From Streptomyces akebiae (GTDB taxonomy: Bacteria; Actinomycetota; Actinomycetes; Streptomycetales; Streptomycetaceae): a stretch of DNA of 64,000 bases. The stretch covers positions 3,100,001 through 3,164,000 of the forward strand of contig NZ_CP080647.1 of the NCBI RefSeq assembly GCF_019599145.1, given 5' to 3'. A program made the translations under genes and the position numbers. Numbering within the stretch: position 1 is the stretch's first letter; each line of letters starts with the position of its first letter. Shown here in pieces: positions 9,282-18,330 of this stretch. The notes beneath the pieces were generated by a model, which was not told the DNA's origin, did no database searches, and was given only the letters and a program-made list of their open reading frames with translations.

Positions 9282-12200
9282 TCATCCCGCTGCCAGCCGT
9301 TCTCCGGCCCCCGCCGGAGCCAGTCCCACACGATGGGCCACCGCCGCCGCCTCGCCCCGGCTGGAGACGCCGAGCTTGGCGAGGATGTTGGAGACGTGGA
9401 CGCTCGCCGTCTTGGGGGAGATGAAGAGTTCCTCGGCGATCTGGCGGTTGGTGCGGCCTGCGGCGACCAGGCGGAGGACGTCGTCCTCCCGGTCGGTGAG
9501 GCCGAGTGCGGCCACGGGATCGGCGGGGGTGAGAGCCTGCTCGGGGGCACGGCTCAGGGTGAGGCGGGCTCGGCGGGCGAGGAGGGTGACCTCGTCGGCG
9601 AGGGGGCGGGCGCCGAGGTGGTCGGCGACGGCGGCCGCGAGGCGCAGCAGTTCCGTGGCTCGGTCCCGGGCCTCGTCGCCGGTGCCGTCGGCCAGCAGCG
9701 CCTCGGCGAGGCGGTGCCGGACGCGGGCGAGGTCGTAGGGCCGGTCCAGGGGCTCGAAGGCGGTGACGACGTCGGACCAGACGTCCGGGGCCGTCCGGCC
9801 CTCGGCACGCTGGAGTTCGGCACGTACCCAGCATTCGTGGGCGAGCCAGATCGGTGAGCCGGTGGTGAGCTTCTTGACCACGGTGAAGATCCGGTCGAGG
9901 AGCTCGGCGCGGCCGGGCCCGGCGGCCGGCAGGGCCCGGGCGTCGGCCTCGGCGGTGGCGGCGGTGAGCAGCAGGGGCCAGGCGTAGCGCTGGGTGCCGA
10001 CGGAGAAGCCGGTGTCGAGGACGCGGGCCAGTTCCGCGCGGGCGTCCGTGAGACGGCCCTCGGCGGCGGCGATGCCGAGGGAGAGGAAGGAGAGCGGCAG
10101 GTCGTTCTGTGGCATGGGGTTGTGGTGGCCGTAATGGCCGCGGGCGGCCGCCAGTTGGCGGCGTGCCTCGGCGATGTCGCCGCGGGCGAGGGCGACGGAG
10201 GCGTGGATGAGGGTACTGAGGCCTCGGGGCTTGTGGCTGGAGACGACGTTCTGGGCCTTGCGCACCGCTTCCAGGGCTTCGTCCCAGCGGCCCAGGGAGA
10301 GCAGGGACTCGGCGAGGTTGCCCCACACCCAGGCCTCGGACTCCGACAGGCCCCGGCGTCGGGTGACGTCGATGCCCTCCTTCAGCAGGCGCACGGCGTC
10401 CTGGGAGCGTCCGATGCCCTCCAGACAGGACGGGAGGTTCACATAGGAGCGGCCGACGACGGCGGCGGGGCCGCGTTCGAGGGCACGGCGGCGGACCTCC
10501 TCCATGACCGCGATGCCCGTCTCGACGTCACCGGCGTCGACCATCAGGCCGCCGAGGGTGAGGCGGGCGTTGAGTTCGATGTCCTCGGCTCCCACCATGC
10601 GTGCGTAGTCGACGGCGCGCTGGGCGTCGGAGAGCGCGTCGGGGCCGGGGGCGTGGAGCATGGACCAGCCGGCCACCCGGGAGAGGACCTCGGCGTGCAC
10701 CTCTGAGGGCGGCAGCCCGCGTACGAGGTCCTGGGCGGTGGCGAGTTCCTTCCAGCCGTCGCCCCGGGCGAGCCCCTCGGTCAGCATGGAGCGCTGGACC
10801 CAGAACCAGGCGGTGCGCAGTGGGTCGCCCCCGTCCGCGAGCAGATCCAGCGCGCGCCGGGTGATCCGCATGGCCCGCTCCCGCTCGCCGCACAGTCGTC
10901 CGGCGACGGCGGCCTCGGCCATGAGGTCGAGGTAGCGCAGCGGGGTGGTGGCCGGGTCGCAGCCGCAGGGAGGGTAGACCTCGGTGTAGTCGACGGGGCG
11001 GAGGGCGGCGCGTACGGGCTCGGGGGCGGCGTCCCACAGCTCCATCGCCCGCTCCAGGAGGCGTAGTTGCTCGGCGTGGGCGTGCCGGGAGCGGGCCTCG
11101 GCCGAGGCGTCGAGGACAGCGGGCAGGGCCTTGGCGGCGTCGTGGGCGTGGTACCAGTAGCTGGCCAGGCGGGTGGCGCGGCCGTCGGTGGGGACGAGGG
11201 CCGGGTCGGCCTCCAGAGCCTCGGCGTAGCGACGGTTGAGGCGGGAGCGTTCGCCGGGCAGCAGGTCGTCGCTGACGGCCTCGCGGACCAGGGAGTGGCG
11301 GAAGCGGTAGCCGTCGTCGCCCGGTGCGGCGAGCAGGATGTTGGCGCCGACGGCGGCCCGCAGAGCCTCGATGAGGTCGTCCTCGGGGAGCCGGGCCACT
11401 GCGGCGAGCAGGGCGTACTCCACGGTGGAGCCGCCCTCGGCGACGATGCGGGCGATCCGCTGGGCGTCCTCGGGGAGCCGTTCGACGCGGACGAGGAGCA
11501 GGTCACGCAGGGAGTCGGTGAGGCCGGGGCAGCCGCCGTCGTGGGCGGCGACGGCGAGTTCCTCGACGAAGAAGGCGTTGCCGTCGGAGCGGTCGAAGAT
11601 CTCGTCCACGCGCTCCGGTGCGGGCTCGGTGGCAAGGATGCCGGCGAGTTGGTGGCCGACCTCGGCACGGTTGAAGCGGGGCAGTTCGACGCGGCGGACC
11701 GTGCGCAGGCGGTCGAGTTCGGCGAGGAGGGGGCGCAGGGGGTGGCGGCGGTGGATGTCGTCGGAGCGGTAGGTGGCGAGGACGACGAGGCGGCCGGTGC
11801 GCAGTGTGCGCAGGAGGTAGGCGAGGAGGTGGCGGGTGGAGGCGTCGGCCCAGTGCAGGTCCTCCAGGACCAGGACGATCGTGCGGTCGGCAGCGAGGCG
11901 TTCCAGCAGGCGGGCGGTGAGTTCGAAAAGACGCGCGGTGCCCTCCTCGTCGTGCCGTGCGCGCGAGGTCTCGCCCAACTCGGGCAGCAACCGGGCCAGT
12001 TCCTGTTCCTGTCCGGCGGCCGCGGCGGCCAGTTCTTCGGGCAGTCGGCGGCGCAGGCCGCGCAGGGCGGTGGTGAAGGGTGCGTAGGGCAGGCCGTCGG
12101 CGCCGATCTCGACACAGCCGCCGAGGGCGACGACCGCGCCCCCGCGCGCGGCCTCACCGGTGAACTCCTCGACCAGGCGGGTCTTGCCGACCCCGGCCTC

Positions 12201-12368
12201 ACCGCCGAGCAGCAGCGCCTGGGGGCCGCCGCGTCCGTCTCCCCCGTTCCCCGCCGCCCGTGCGGCGCTTCCATCCGCGCGGGCCAACGCCTCACGCAAC
12301 AGCTTCAGTTCGTCGGCACGACCCACGAACACCGGACTGACGGACCTGGTCTCCACATGGCCGAGCAT
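9282..12368 (-). CDS. Large AAA-ATPase LuxR-family regulator (LAL type)
   Basis: About 1028 residues from ATG 12368, with GAGGG 8 nt upstream. An N-terminal AAA/NACHT-like ATPase carries Walker A GGEAGVGKTRLVEEF (about residue 52) and Walker B VLVLEDLHWADAS (about 162). A long TPR-like helical region follows. The C-terminus (about 953-1017) is a LuxR helix-turn-helix starting LTDREDDVLRLVAAGRTNRQ with IAEELFISPKTASVHVSNIL. LAL proteins are ATP-controlled transcription activators, often of sugar or secondary-metabolite genes; the target here is unknown. It has no operon partner. Confidence 0.9.
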   Translation of the reverse strand: MLGHVETRSVSPVFVGRADELKLLREALARADGSAARAAGNGGDGRGGPQALLLGGEAGVGKTRLVEEFTGEAARGGAVVALGGCVEIGADGLPYAPFTTALRGLRRRLPEELAAAAAGQEQELARLLPELGETSRARHDEEGTARLFELTARLLERLAADRTIVLVLEDLHWADASTRHLLAYLLRTLRTGRLVVLATYRSDDIHRRHPLRPLLAELDRLRTVRRVELPRFNRAEVGHQLAGILATEPAPERVDEIFDRSDGNAFFVEELAVAAHDGGCPGLTDSLRDLLLVRVERLPEDAQRIARIVAEGGSTVEYALLAAVARLPEDDLIEALRAAVGANILLAAPGDDGYRFRHSLVREAVSDDLLPGERSRLNRRYAEALEADPALVPTDGRATRLASYWYHAHDAAKALPAVLDASAEARSRHAHAEQLRLLERAMELWDAAPEPVRAALRPVDYTEVYPPCGCDPATTPLRYLDLMAEAAVAGRLCGERERAMRITRRALDLLADGGDPLRTAWFWVQRSMLTEGLARGDGWKELATAQDLVRGLPPSEVHAEVLSRVAGWSMLHAPGPDALSDAQRAVDYARMVGAEDIELNARLTLGGLMVDAGDVETGIAVMEEVRRRALERGPAAVVGRSYVNLPSCLEGIGRSQDAVRLLKEGIDVTRRRGLSESEAWVWGNLAESLLSLGRWDEALEAVRKAQNVVSSHKPRGLSTLIHASVALARGDIAEARRQLAAARGHYGHHNPMPQNDLPLSFLSLGIAAAEGRLTDARAELARVLDTGFSVGTQRYAWPLLLTAATAEADARALPAAGPGRAELLDRIFTVVKKLTTGSPIWLAHECWVRAELQRAEGRTAPDVWSDVVTAFEPLDRPYDLARVRHRLAEALLADGTGDEARDRATELLRLAAAVADHLGARPLADEVTLLARRARLTLSRAPEQALTPADPVAALGLTDREDDVLRLVAAGRTNRQIAEELFISPKTASVHVSNILAKLGVSSRGEAAAVAHRVGLAPAGAGERLAAG

Positions 12369-12478
12369 CGCACGGCCCTCGGACACTCGGGCACCGATTA
12401 TCCGCGGCGCACGGGCGGCCTGAAGGCGACCGTCCGCCCCCGGGACGGTCCCCGCGCCGGCTCGGCCGACGGTGCCCG

Positions 12479-12694
12479 TCACGCGGCGCGCGGGAAGCGG
12501 AGCCGACGCGGGCGATGGCCGGGCACGCTCCCCTCCGCGTCCTGTTCTCCTTCCTTCGAGGCGGACCTCGTCGCGGTCGTGGCGTCGTGTGCGGCCGCGC
12601 GGCGGGCGCGGCGGGCCTCGCGTACCTGACGGTAGTGCTCCGCCTCGCGGATCAGCTCGGCGGAACGGATCTGCTGGAGCTCGTACTCGAACAT
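12479..12694 (-). CDS. Small Arg/Ala-rich conserved hypothetical protein
   Basis: 71 residues, MFEYELQQIRSAELIREAEH followed by a basic helix (YRQVREARRARRAA) and a disordered tail. GAGGGG lies 6 nt before the ATG. I do not know its function. The amphipathic N-terminal helix resembles many small actinobacterial proteins of this type. It sits alone, about 110 bp upstream of the LAL regulator on the same strand. Confidence 0.65.
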   Translation of the reverse strand: MFEYELQQIRSAELIREAEHYRQVREARRARRAAAHDATTATRSASKEGEQDAEGSVPGHRPRRLRFPRAA

Positions 12695-12802
12695 CTCGTA
12701 CCCCTCGTGAAGAGTCAGTCTCGGCTCGCTTGGTGCGATGCCTCAACCTTCGTCTCCGAGGCGGGGGCGCCACATCGGGAGAATTCCGCATCTTGAACGC
12801 GC

Positions 12803-12854
12803 GAGGGGCCTTAGGCCCGTCGTAGGTATGCCCACGACGGGCCTAAGGCCCCTC
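12803..12854. terminator. Perfect 21-bp inverted repeat, strong factor-independent hairpin
   Basis: Arms 12803-12823 and 12834-12854 are exact complements (GAGGGGCCTTAGGCCCGTCG and one more base), around a 10-nt loop. No T-run follows on either strand. It lies downstream of the membrane protein gene at 12892-13506 and upstream of the 71-residue gene. It probably terminates minus-strand transcription; because it is symmetrical it could act in both directions. Confidence 0.75.
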
Positions 12855-12891
12855 AGAAGCCGCTGGTCCGCCCTGTGCGGGCGGGCGCGCG

Positions 12892-13506
12892 TCAGGTGCT
12901 CGGCAGTGCCAGCAGGAGGTCGGAGTACTTCAGGGCGGCCAGCACCAGCCCGATGAAGCCGACCGAGACTCCGGCCCAGGCCACCGACTTGATCCACGGC
13001 GTCTGCACCTGGTCGGGGTCGCCGAACGCGGGCCGCACCAGCACGGCCACGCCGACGATCAGGCCGACCAGCGCGAAGACGCCGGCCCACAGGGCGGAGG
13101 CCTGCCAGGCGTCCCCGTAGACGGCCTGGAGCTGGGTGGCGACGGTCGCGTTGGTCGCGGCCTGCATCTCCAGTTGTCCGGTGATCTCCTCACGCGCGGA
13201 GGCGACGGTGCCGACCCAGCCTCCGGTCAGCGAGACGAGGCCCAGCACCACGGACACGATGCCGGCGGCACCCTGACCGACGCCCGGCGTCGCCTTCGCG
13301 GTGGCCGGCGGGAACTCCTCGTCGAACTCCACGGCCTCGTCGGAGGCGTCGGAGCCGTCGGTCTCGACCGAGTCGCCGGCCTCCGTCGCGGCTTCCTCGC
13401 GGGCCGCGTCCTCCTTGGTGACGTCGGTGCCCTTCACCGACTCGTCGTCGTTCCTGGCCTCGGCGCCCGTGTCGGCCCCGGTCTCGTCAACTGTCTTGGT
13501 TCCCAT
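12892..13506 (-). CDS. Acidic-tailed multi-pass membrane protein of unknown function
   Basis: 204 residues. The first 75 or so are hydrophilic and strongly acidic (runs of Asp, Glu, Thr and Ala). At least three membrane segments follow: GIVSVVLGLVSLTGGWVGTV, WAGVFALVGLIVGVAVLV and AWAGVSVGFIGLVLAAL. No motif assigns a function. ATG 13506 has poor ribosome-site spacing; GTG 13515 is an alternative, and a leaderless message is possible. A strong hairpin follows the gene. Confidence 0.75.
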   Translation of the reverse strand: MGTKTVDETGADTGAEARNDDESVKGTDVTKEDAAREEAATEAGDSVETDGSDASDEAVEFDEEFPPATAKATPGVGQGAAGIVSVVLGLVSLTGGWVGTVASAREEITGQLEMQAATNATVATQLQAVYGDAWQASALWAGVFALVGLIVGVAVLVRPAFGDPDQVQTPWIKSVAWAGVSVGFIGLVLAALKYSDLLLALPST

Positions 13507-13541
13507 ACCTCGCACCGTACGAATGTTGTCTGAGAGGTTTC

Positions 13542-14117
13542 TTAATGATCCTTGTGAGCGCTGCGGGCGCGTGCCGCACGCCATTCGGGCGCCAGGACGG
13601 ACCATATCTCCAAGTCGTGCCGCACACCCCGGTGGGGATATCTCTCGCGCTGCACACCGTCTCTGACCATGCCGAGCCGCCGTGCCACGTCGAGGCTCGG
13701 CGTATTGCCCGAGGCCGCGATCCACTCGACCCGGTGGACGGCGCGGACGTCGACGGCCCAGTCGATGAGGATCCGCATGGCGCGGGTGACGAGCCCTCGC
13801 CCGGTGGCGGCGGGCTCCAGCCAGCAGCCGACCTCGCAGTTGGCGCTCTCCGCATCGAAGTTGAGGAAGAGGACCCCGCCGACGAGCTTGCCGTCGAGCC
13901 AGATGCCGTGCAGGGAGCCGGTGTCGGCGGCGCGCATGTCGGCGTACCGCTGGAGGACGGCGCGCGCGCCGTCGACGTCCGTGGCGGCCTGACCGAAGGG
14001 GACGTACTGGTTGATGAAGTCCCGTCCCCGCTCCAGGTGGGCGAGGAACTCCTCGGCGTGCCACGGCTCCAGGGGCCGGAGTTCGGCGCCGTCGTCACCC
14101 AGGGATATCGCGTACAT
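13542..14117 (-). CDS. GNAT-family N-acetyltransferase (RimJ/RimL type)
   Basis: 191 residues. The acetyl-CoA-binding region reads CEVGCWLEPAATGRGLVTRA, with the Q/RxxGxG/A-type turn in ATGRGL near residue 110, followed by the IDWAVDVRAVHRVEWIAASG and NTPSLDVARRLGMVRDG signatures of the RimJ/L group. Substrate unknown: ribosomal protein, antibiotic or metabolite. Its ATG overlaps the last 23 nt of the MMPL transporter gene, so the two should be co-transcribed and translationally coupled. Confidence 0.85.
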   Translation of the reverse strand: MYAISLGDDGAELRPLEPWHAEEFLAHLERGRDFINQYVPFGQAATDVDGARAVLQRYADMRAADTGSLHGIWLDGKLVGGVLFLNFDAESANCEVGCWLEPAATGRGLVTRAMRILIDWAVDVRAVHRVEWIAASGNTPSLDVARRLGMVRDGVQRERYPHRGVRHDLEIWSVLAPEWRAARARSAHKDH

Positions 14118-16359
14118 CCTTCGGCCGCTCCTTCTCCACGTCTTCCACCACGACGTCCGCGAGCCTCTCATGGGCGGCGCGGGTCTCGGGCGGTTCGATG
14201 CTGATGCGGGGCATGCGCCGGTCGAGCCAGCGGGGCAGCCACCAGTTGGCGCCGCCGAGCATGTGCATGAGGGCGGGGACGAGGAGCGTGCGCAGGACGA
14301 AGGCGTCGAGGGCGACGGCGGCGGCGAGCGCGATGCCGAACATGGCGATCACGCGGTCGCCGCTGAGCACGAAGGCGAGGAAGACGGAGATCATGATGAC
14401 CGCCGCGGAGTTGATCACCCGGCTGGTCTCGGCGAGGCCGACCCGGACCGCGCGCCGGTTGTCGCCGGTCTCCAGCCACTCCTCGTACATCCTGCTGACC
14501 AGGAAGACCTGGTAGTCCATGGAGAGCCCGAAGAGGACCGAGACCATGATCACGGGGAGGAAGGGCTCGATCGGCCCGGCCCGGCCGAGGCCCAGCAGCT
14601 CGCTCCCCCAGCCCCACTGGAAGATCGCGACGACCACGCCGAACGCGGCGGCGACGGCGGCGACGTTCATCGCGGCGGCCTTGAGCGGTATCCCGATGGA
14701 CCGGAAGGCGAGCAGGAGCAGCAGACAGCCGAGGCCGATGACGACGCCGACGAACAGCGGGAGCTTGCCGACGATGACGTCGGCGAAGTCGTCGTAACCA
14801 GCGGTCACCCCGCCGACATGCAGATCCAGCGAGGTGCCGGTCTCGGCGCGCGGCAGCACCTCGTCGCGCAGCCGTTCGACCAGATCGCTGGTCTTCGCGG
14901 ACTGCGGGGAGGAGTCGGGTACGACGGTGAGGTACGCGGTGTCGCCGCCGGTGTTGTACGTCACCGGGGTCACCGCCGAGACGCCCTCGGTGGCCCTGAG
15001 CGTGGTGTCGAGGTTGTCGAGGGCGAGCTCGTCGGCGGCGCCGTCGACCTCGGTGACCAGGGTCAGAGGGCCGTTCACCCCGGGCCCGAAGCTGTCGGCG
15101 AGGAGGTCGTAGGCCTGGCGGGTGGTGGTCGCCTTCGGGTCGTTGCCCTGGTCGGAGGTGCCGAGGCGCAGTCCGAGCGTGGGCAGGGCCAGCAGGGTCA
15201 TGACGACGAGGGCGAGCGCGCCGAGCTTCTTCGGGTGCCGCTCGACGAAGGCGGACCAGCGGGCGGCGAAGCCCGTGGGCAGTTCGGGCTCGGGACCGTG
15301 CTCGGCGAGGCGGCGGCGCTCGCGGCGGCTCAGGGCGCGCATGCCGATGAACGACAGCAGGGCCGGCAGCAGTGTCACGGAGGCGGCGACGGTGAGGACC
15401 ACGGTGAGGGAGGCGGCGAGCGCGACGCCGTTGAGGAAGCCGAGCCGCAGGATCAGCATGCCCAGCAGGGCTATGCAGACCGTGGCGCCGGCGAAGACCA
15501 CGGCCCGTCCGGTGGTCGCGACGGCGCTCCGCGCGGCCTCCTCCACGGACAGGCCCCGCTTCAGCCCCCGTCGGTGCCGGGTCACGATGAACAGCGCGTA
15601 GTCGATGCCGACGCCGAGGCCGATGAGGGTGCCCAGCATGGGCGCGAAGTCGGCGACCGTCATGGCGTGCCCGAGCAGGGTGATCCCCGCGTAGGCGGTG
15701 CCCACGCTGACCAGGGCGGTCGCGATCGGCAGCAGGCTGGCGGCGAGCGAGCCGAACGCCAGGAAGAGGACGACGGCGGCGACGAGGACACCGACGATCT
15801 CCGCGAGATGCCCGCCGGAGGCCTCGGTGAGCCCGATCGAGGTGCCCCCCAGCTCCACCTGGAGCCCGTCGCCCTCGGCGGCCTTCGCCCTGTCGACGAC
15901 GGCCTGGGCCTGCGCCTTGTCCACGTCCTCGGCCGGCTGGTCGAAGGTGACGGTGGCGTACGCCGTGCGCCCGTCCTCGCTGATCCGGCCGCCGTCGGCG
16001 CCGTCGTACGGATCGGTCACGGCGGCGACACCGGGCAGGTCGGCGATCTCGTCCAGGGCGCGGGTCATCGTCTGCTCGACGGCGGCGGCCCGCACGCTCG
16101 CGGCCTGGTCGCTCGTGTGCCAGACGACGGTGGCGCTGTCACCGCTGACGCCCGGGAAGCCCTCGCTCAGCAGTTCGGTGGCACGGCTGGACTCGGTTCC
16201 GGGGGTCTTGTAGTCGTTCGAGTACGCGGCTCCCGCGACGGCGGCGCCGGCGGCCGTGCCGGCGAAGGCGAGAAGCCACAGAAGGACGGCGACAAGACGG
16301 TGCCGGACACACCAGCGCGCGAGGGCTGCCACGGATCGTGCTCCTGAGGGGGGAGGCAT
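14095..16359 (-). CDS. MMPL/RND-superfamily membrane transporter
   Basis: 754 residues. Two repeated halves, each with a large extracytoplasmic loop and five to six membrane segments. MMPL features include GIDYALFIVTRHRRGLKRG in the first half and GLSMDYQVFLVSRMYEEW in the second, with internal Asp residues expected for proton relay. ATG 16359 (MPPPSGARSVAALARW) has AGGA 7 nt upstream. Such proteins export lipids, siderophores or drugs using proton motive force; the cargo is unknown. It overlaps the GNAT gene downstream. No regulator is adjacent. Confidence 0.9.
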   Translation of the reverse strand: MPPPSGARSVAALARWCVRHRLVAVLLWLLAFAGTAAGAAVAGAAYSNDYKTPGTESSRATELLSEGFPGVSGDSATVVWHTSDQAASVRAAAVEQTMTRALDEIADLPGVAAVTDPYDGADGGRISEDGRTAYATVTFDQPAEDVDKAQAQAVVDRAKAAEGDGLQVELGGTSIGLTEASGGHLAEIVGVLVAAVVLFLAFGSLAASLLPIATALVSVGTAYAGITLLGHAMTVADFAPMLGTLIGLGVGIDYALFIVTRHRRGLKRGLSVEEAARSAVATTGRAVVFAGATVCIALLGMLILRLGFLNGVALAASLTVVLTVAASVTLLPALLSFIGMRALSRRERRRLAEHGPEPELPTGFAARWSAFVERHPKKLGALALVVMTLLALPTLGLRLGTSDQGNDPKATTTRQAYDLLADSFGPGVNGPLTLVTEVDGAADELALDNLDTTLRATEGVSAVTPVTYNTGGDTAYLTVVPDSSPQSAKTSDLVERLRDEVLPRAETGTSLDLHVGGVTAGYDDFADVIVGKLPLFVGVVIGLGCLLLLLAFRSIGIPLKAAAMNVAAVAAAFGVVVAIFQWGWGSELLGLGRAGPIEPFLPVIMVSVLFGLSMDYQVFLVSRMYEEWLETGDNRRAVRVGLAETSRVINSAAVIMISVFLAFVLSGDRVIAMFGIALAAAVALDAFVLRTLLVPALMHMLGGANWWLPRWLDRRMPRISIEPPETRAAHERLADVVVEDVEKERPKDVRDIPG

Positions 16360-16493
16360 GAGCAATTCCTGGCAACTGTTGCACCACAATGTGATCGTTT
16401 GGCCCCTTTGAGGGTCTCCTCACATGGGATGGGAGGCACCTCACAGGACAAACGGCGGCACTCTGTCGCCCTGCGTCACTCGGCGCGCGCACG

Positions 16494-16532
16494 CCCGAGG
16501 GCGGCGCATCGCGGTGATGCGCCGCCCTCGGG
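16494..16532. terminator. Perfect 17-bp hairpin after gatB
   Basis: Arms 16494-16510 (CCCGAGGGCGGCGCATC) and 16516-16532 are exact complements around a 5-nt loop. It begins about 25 nt beyond the gatB stop on the minus strand and very probably terminates the gatCAB operon. No T-tract is present, as is common in Streptomyces. Confidence 0.8.
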
Positions 16533-16557
16533 GATACGTGACGGAACCGCCGACCGT

Positions 16558-18072
16558 TCAGCCCTCGCTGACGCCCAGCTTCTCCAGGATCAGCTCCTTG
16601 ACGCGTGCCGCGTCCGCCTGACCGCGCGTGGCCTTCATGACCGCGCCGACCAGGGCGCCGGCCGCGGCCACCTTGCCGCCGCGGATCTTGTCCGCGATGG
16701 CCGGGTTGCCCGCGATGGCCTCCTCGACCGCCGTCGTCAGGGCACCCTCGTCGGAGACGACCTTCAGACCGCGCTTGTCGACGACCTCGTCCGGGGTGCC
16801 TTCGCCCGCGAGGACGCCCTCGATGACCTGCCGGGCCAGCTTGTCGTTCAGGTCGCCCTTCGAGACCAGCTCGGTCACCCGCCCGACCTGCTCCGGCGTG
16901 ATCGCCAGCTCGTCCAGCGCCGTGCCCGACTCGTTGGCGCTGCGGGCCAGCTCGCCCATCCACCACTTGCGAGCGGAGGCGGCGTCCGCCCCGGCCTCGA
17001 TGGTGGCGACGATCAGGTCCAGCGCACCGGCGTTGAGGATCGCCTGCATGTCGGTGGCCGAGACGCCCCACTCCTCGCGGAGCCGGTTGCGGCGGACCAG
17101 CGGCAGCTCGGGCAGCGCGGCCCGCAGCTCCTCGACCCACTCGCGCGAGGGAGCCACCGGCACGAGGTCCGGCTCGGGGAAGTACCGGTAGTCCTCGGCC
17201 TCCTCCTTCACGCGGCCGGAGGTCGTGGACCCCGTGTCCTCGTGGAAGTGCCGGGTCTCCTGGATGATCGTCCCGCCACTGCTCAGGACGGCCGCGTGCC
17301 GCTGGATCTCGAAGCGGGCGGCACGCTCGACGGACCGCAGCGAGTTGACGTTCTTCGTCTCCGAACGCGTGCCGAACTTCTCGGTGCCGTTCGGGCGCAG
17401 CGACAGGTTCACGTCGCAGCGCATCTGGCCCATCTCCATCCGGGCCTCGGAGACGCCGAGCGCCTTGATGACCTCGCGCAGCTCACGGACGTACGCCTTG
17501 GCGACCTCGGGAGCGCGCTCGCCCGCGCCCTCGATCGGCTTGGTGACGATCTCGATGAGCGGGATGCCCGCGCGGTTGTAGTCGAGCAGCGAGTGCGAGG
17601 CGCCGTGGATGCGGCCGGTGGCACCGCCGACGTGCGTCGACTTGCCGGTGTCCTCCTCCATGTGGGCGCGCTCGATCTCCACGCGGAAGGTCTCGCCGTC
17701 CTCCAGCTGGACGTCGAGGTAGCCGTTGAAGGCGATCGGCTCGTCGTACTGGGAGGTCTGGAAGTTCTTCGGCATGTCCGGATAGAAGTAGTTCTTCCGG
17801 GCGAAGCGGCACCACTCGGCGATCTCGCAGTTCAGCGCGAGACCGATCTTGATGGCCGACTCGACGCCGATCGCGTTGACGACCGGGAGCGCGCCGGGCA
17901 GGCCGAGGCAGACGGGACAGGTCTGCGTGTTGGCGTCCTGACCGAGTTCGGTCGAACAGCCGCAGAACATCTTGGTCTTGGTGCCGAGTTCGACATGGAC
18001 CTCAAGGCCCATGACGGGGTCGTACGACGCCAGCGCGTCCTCGTACGACACCAGGTCGGTCGTGGTGGTCAC
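16558..18072 (-). CDS. gatB: Aspartyl/glutamyl-tRNA amidotransferase subunit B
   Basis: 504 residues of GatB, the kinase/tRNA-binding subunit of the complex that converts Glu-tRNA(Gln) and Asp-tRNA(Asn) to Gln-tRNA and Asn-tRNA. Visible features: [20 protein letters not shown], the paired-cysteine [30 protein letters not shown] and the C-terminal YqeY-like tail ending [13 protein letters not shown]. Full length. Last gene of the gatC-gatA-small gene-gatB operon, starting 15 nt after the small gene; a hairpin follows. Confidence 0.97.
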   Translation of the reverse strand: MTTTTDLVSYEDALASYDPVMGLEVHVELGTKTKMFCGCSTELGQDANTQTCPVCLGLPGALPVVNAIGVESAIKIGLALNCEIAEWCRFARKNYFYPDMPKNFQTSQYDEPIAFNGYLDVQLEDGETFRVEIERAHMEEDTGKSTHVGGATGRIHGASHSLLDYNRAGIPLIEIVTKPIEGAGERAPEVAKAYVRELREVIKALGVSEARMEMGQMRCDVNLSLRPNGTEKFGTRSETKNVNSLRSVERAARFEIQRHAAVLSSGGTIIQETRHFHEDTGSTTSGRVKEEAEDYRYFPEPDLVPVAPSREWVEELRAALPELPLVRRNRLREEWGVSATDMQAILNAGALDLIVATIEAGADAASARKWWMGELARSANESGTALDELAITPEQVGRVTELVSKGDLNDKLARQVIEGVLAGEGTPDEVVDKRGLKVVSDEGALTTAVEEAIAGNPAIADKIRGGKVAAAGALVGAVMKATRGQADAARVKELILEKLGVSEG

Positions 18073-18087
18073 GGTCTAACTTCCCTC

Positions 18088-18330
18088 TCAGCCCAGCAGG
18101 ACGTCGTCGTCGCCCAGCCGCTTCAGTTCGCGGTACAGGATGGCGAGGCCGGTGACGATGCCGACGGCGGCGACCGTCGAGTCGATCAGCCGCAGCGTGT
18201 CCTGCTCGGCGCGGGCCTTCTTGATCCGCTTGGCGATGCCCCACGCGCCGAAGGCGGTGGTGGCGATGGACACGTACGTGCCGGACTTGGACTTCTGGAA
18301 GTCCTTGGCCTTGGACAGTGCGTTGCTCAC
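18088..18330 (-). CDS. Small basic membrane-associated protein coupled between gatA and gatB
   Basis: 80 residues beginning [20 protein letters not shown]. One or two hydrophobic segments are seen ([19 protein letters not shown] and [19 protein letters not shown]) separated by a charged loop, with a DDDVLLG tail. The GTG overlaps the gatA stop (GTGA), and GAGGAGG lies 10 nt upstream, so it is translated with the amidotransferase. I do not recognise the family. Placement suggests co-production with GatCAB, but nothing shows a physical or enzymatic role. Confidence 0.82.
   Translation of the reverse strand: MSNALSKAKDFQKSKSGTYVSIATTAFGAWGIAKRIKKARAEQDTLRLIDSTVAAVGIVTGLAILYRELKRLGDDDVLLG

Noticed and set aside
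11067..12629. A 520-codon plus-strand frame opposite the AAA-LuxR gene
   Set aside because: Low-complexity Gly/Val/Ala composition, no ribosome site or known domain.
14011..16347. A 778-codon plus-strand frame opposite the MMPL gene
   Set aside because: Shadow; Asp/His/Gly/Arg-rich and no hydrophobic or catalytic pattern.
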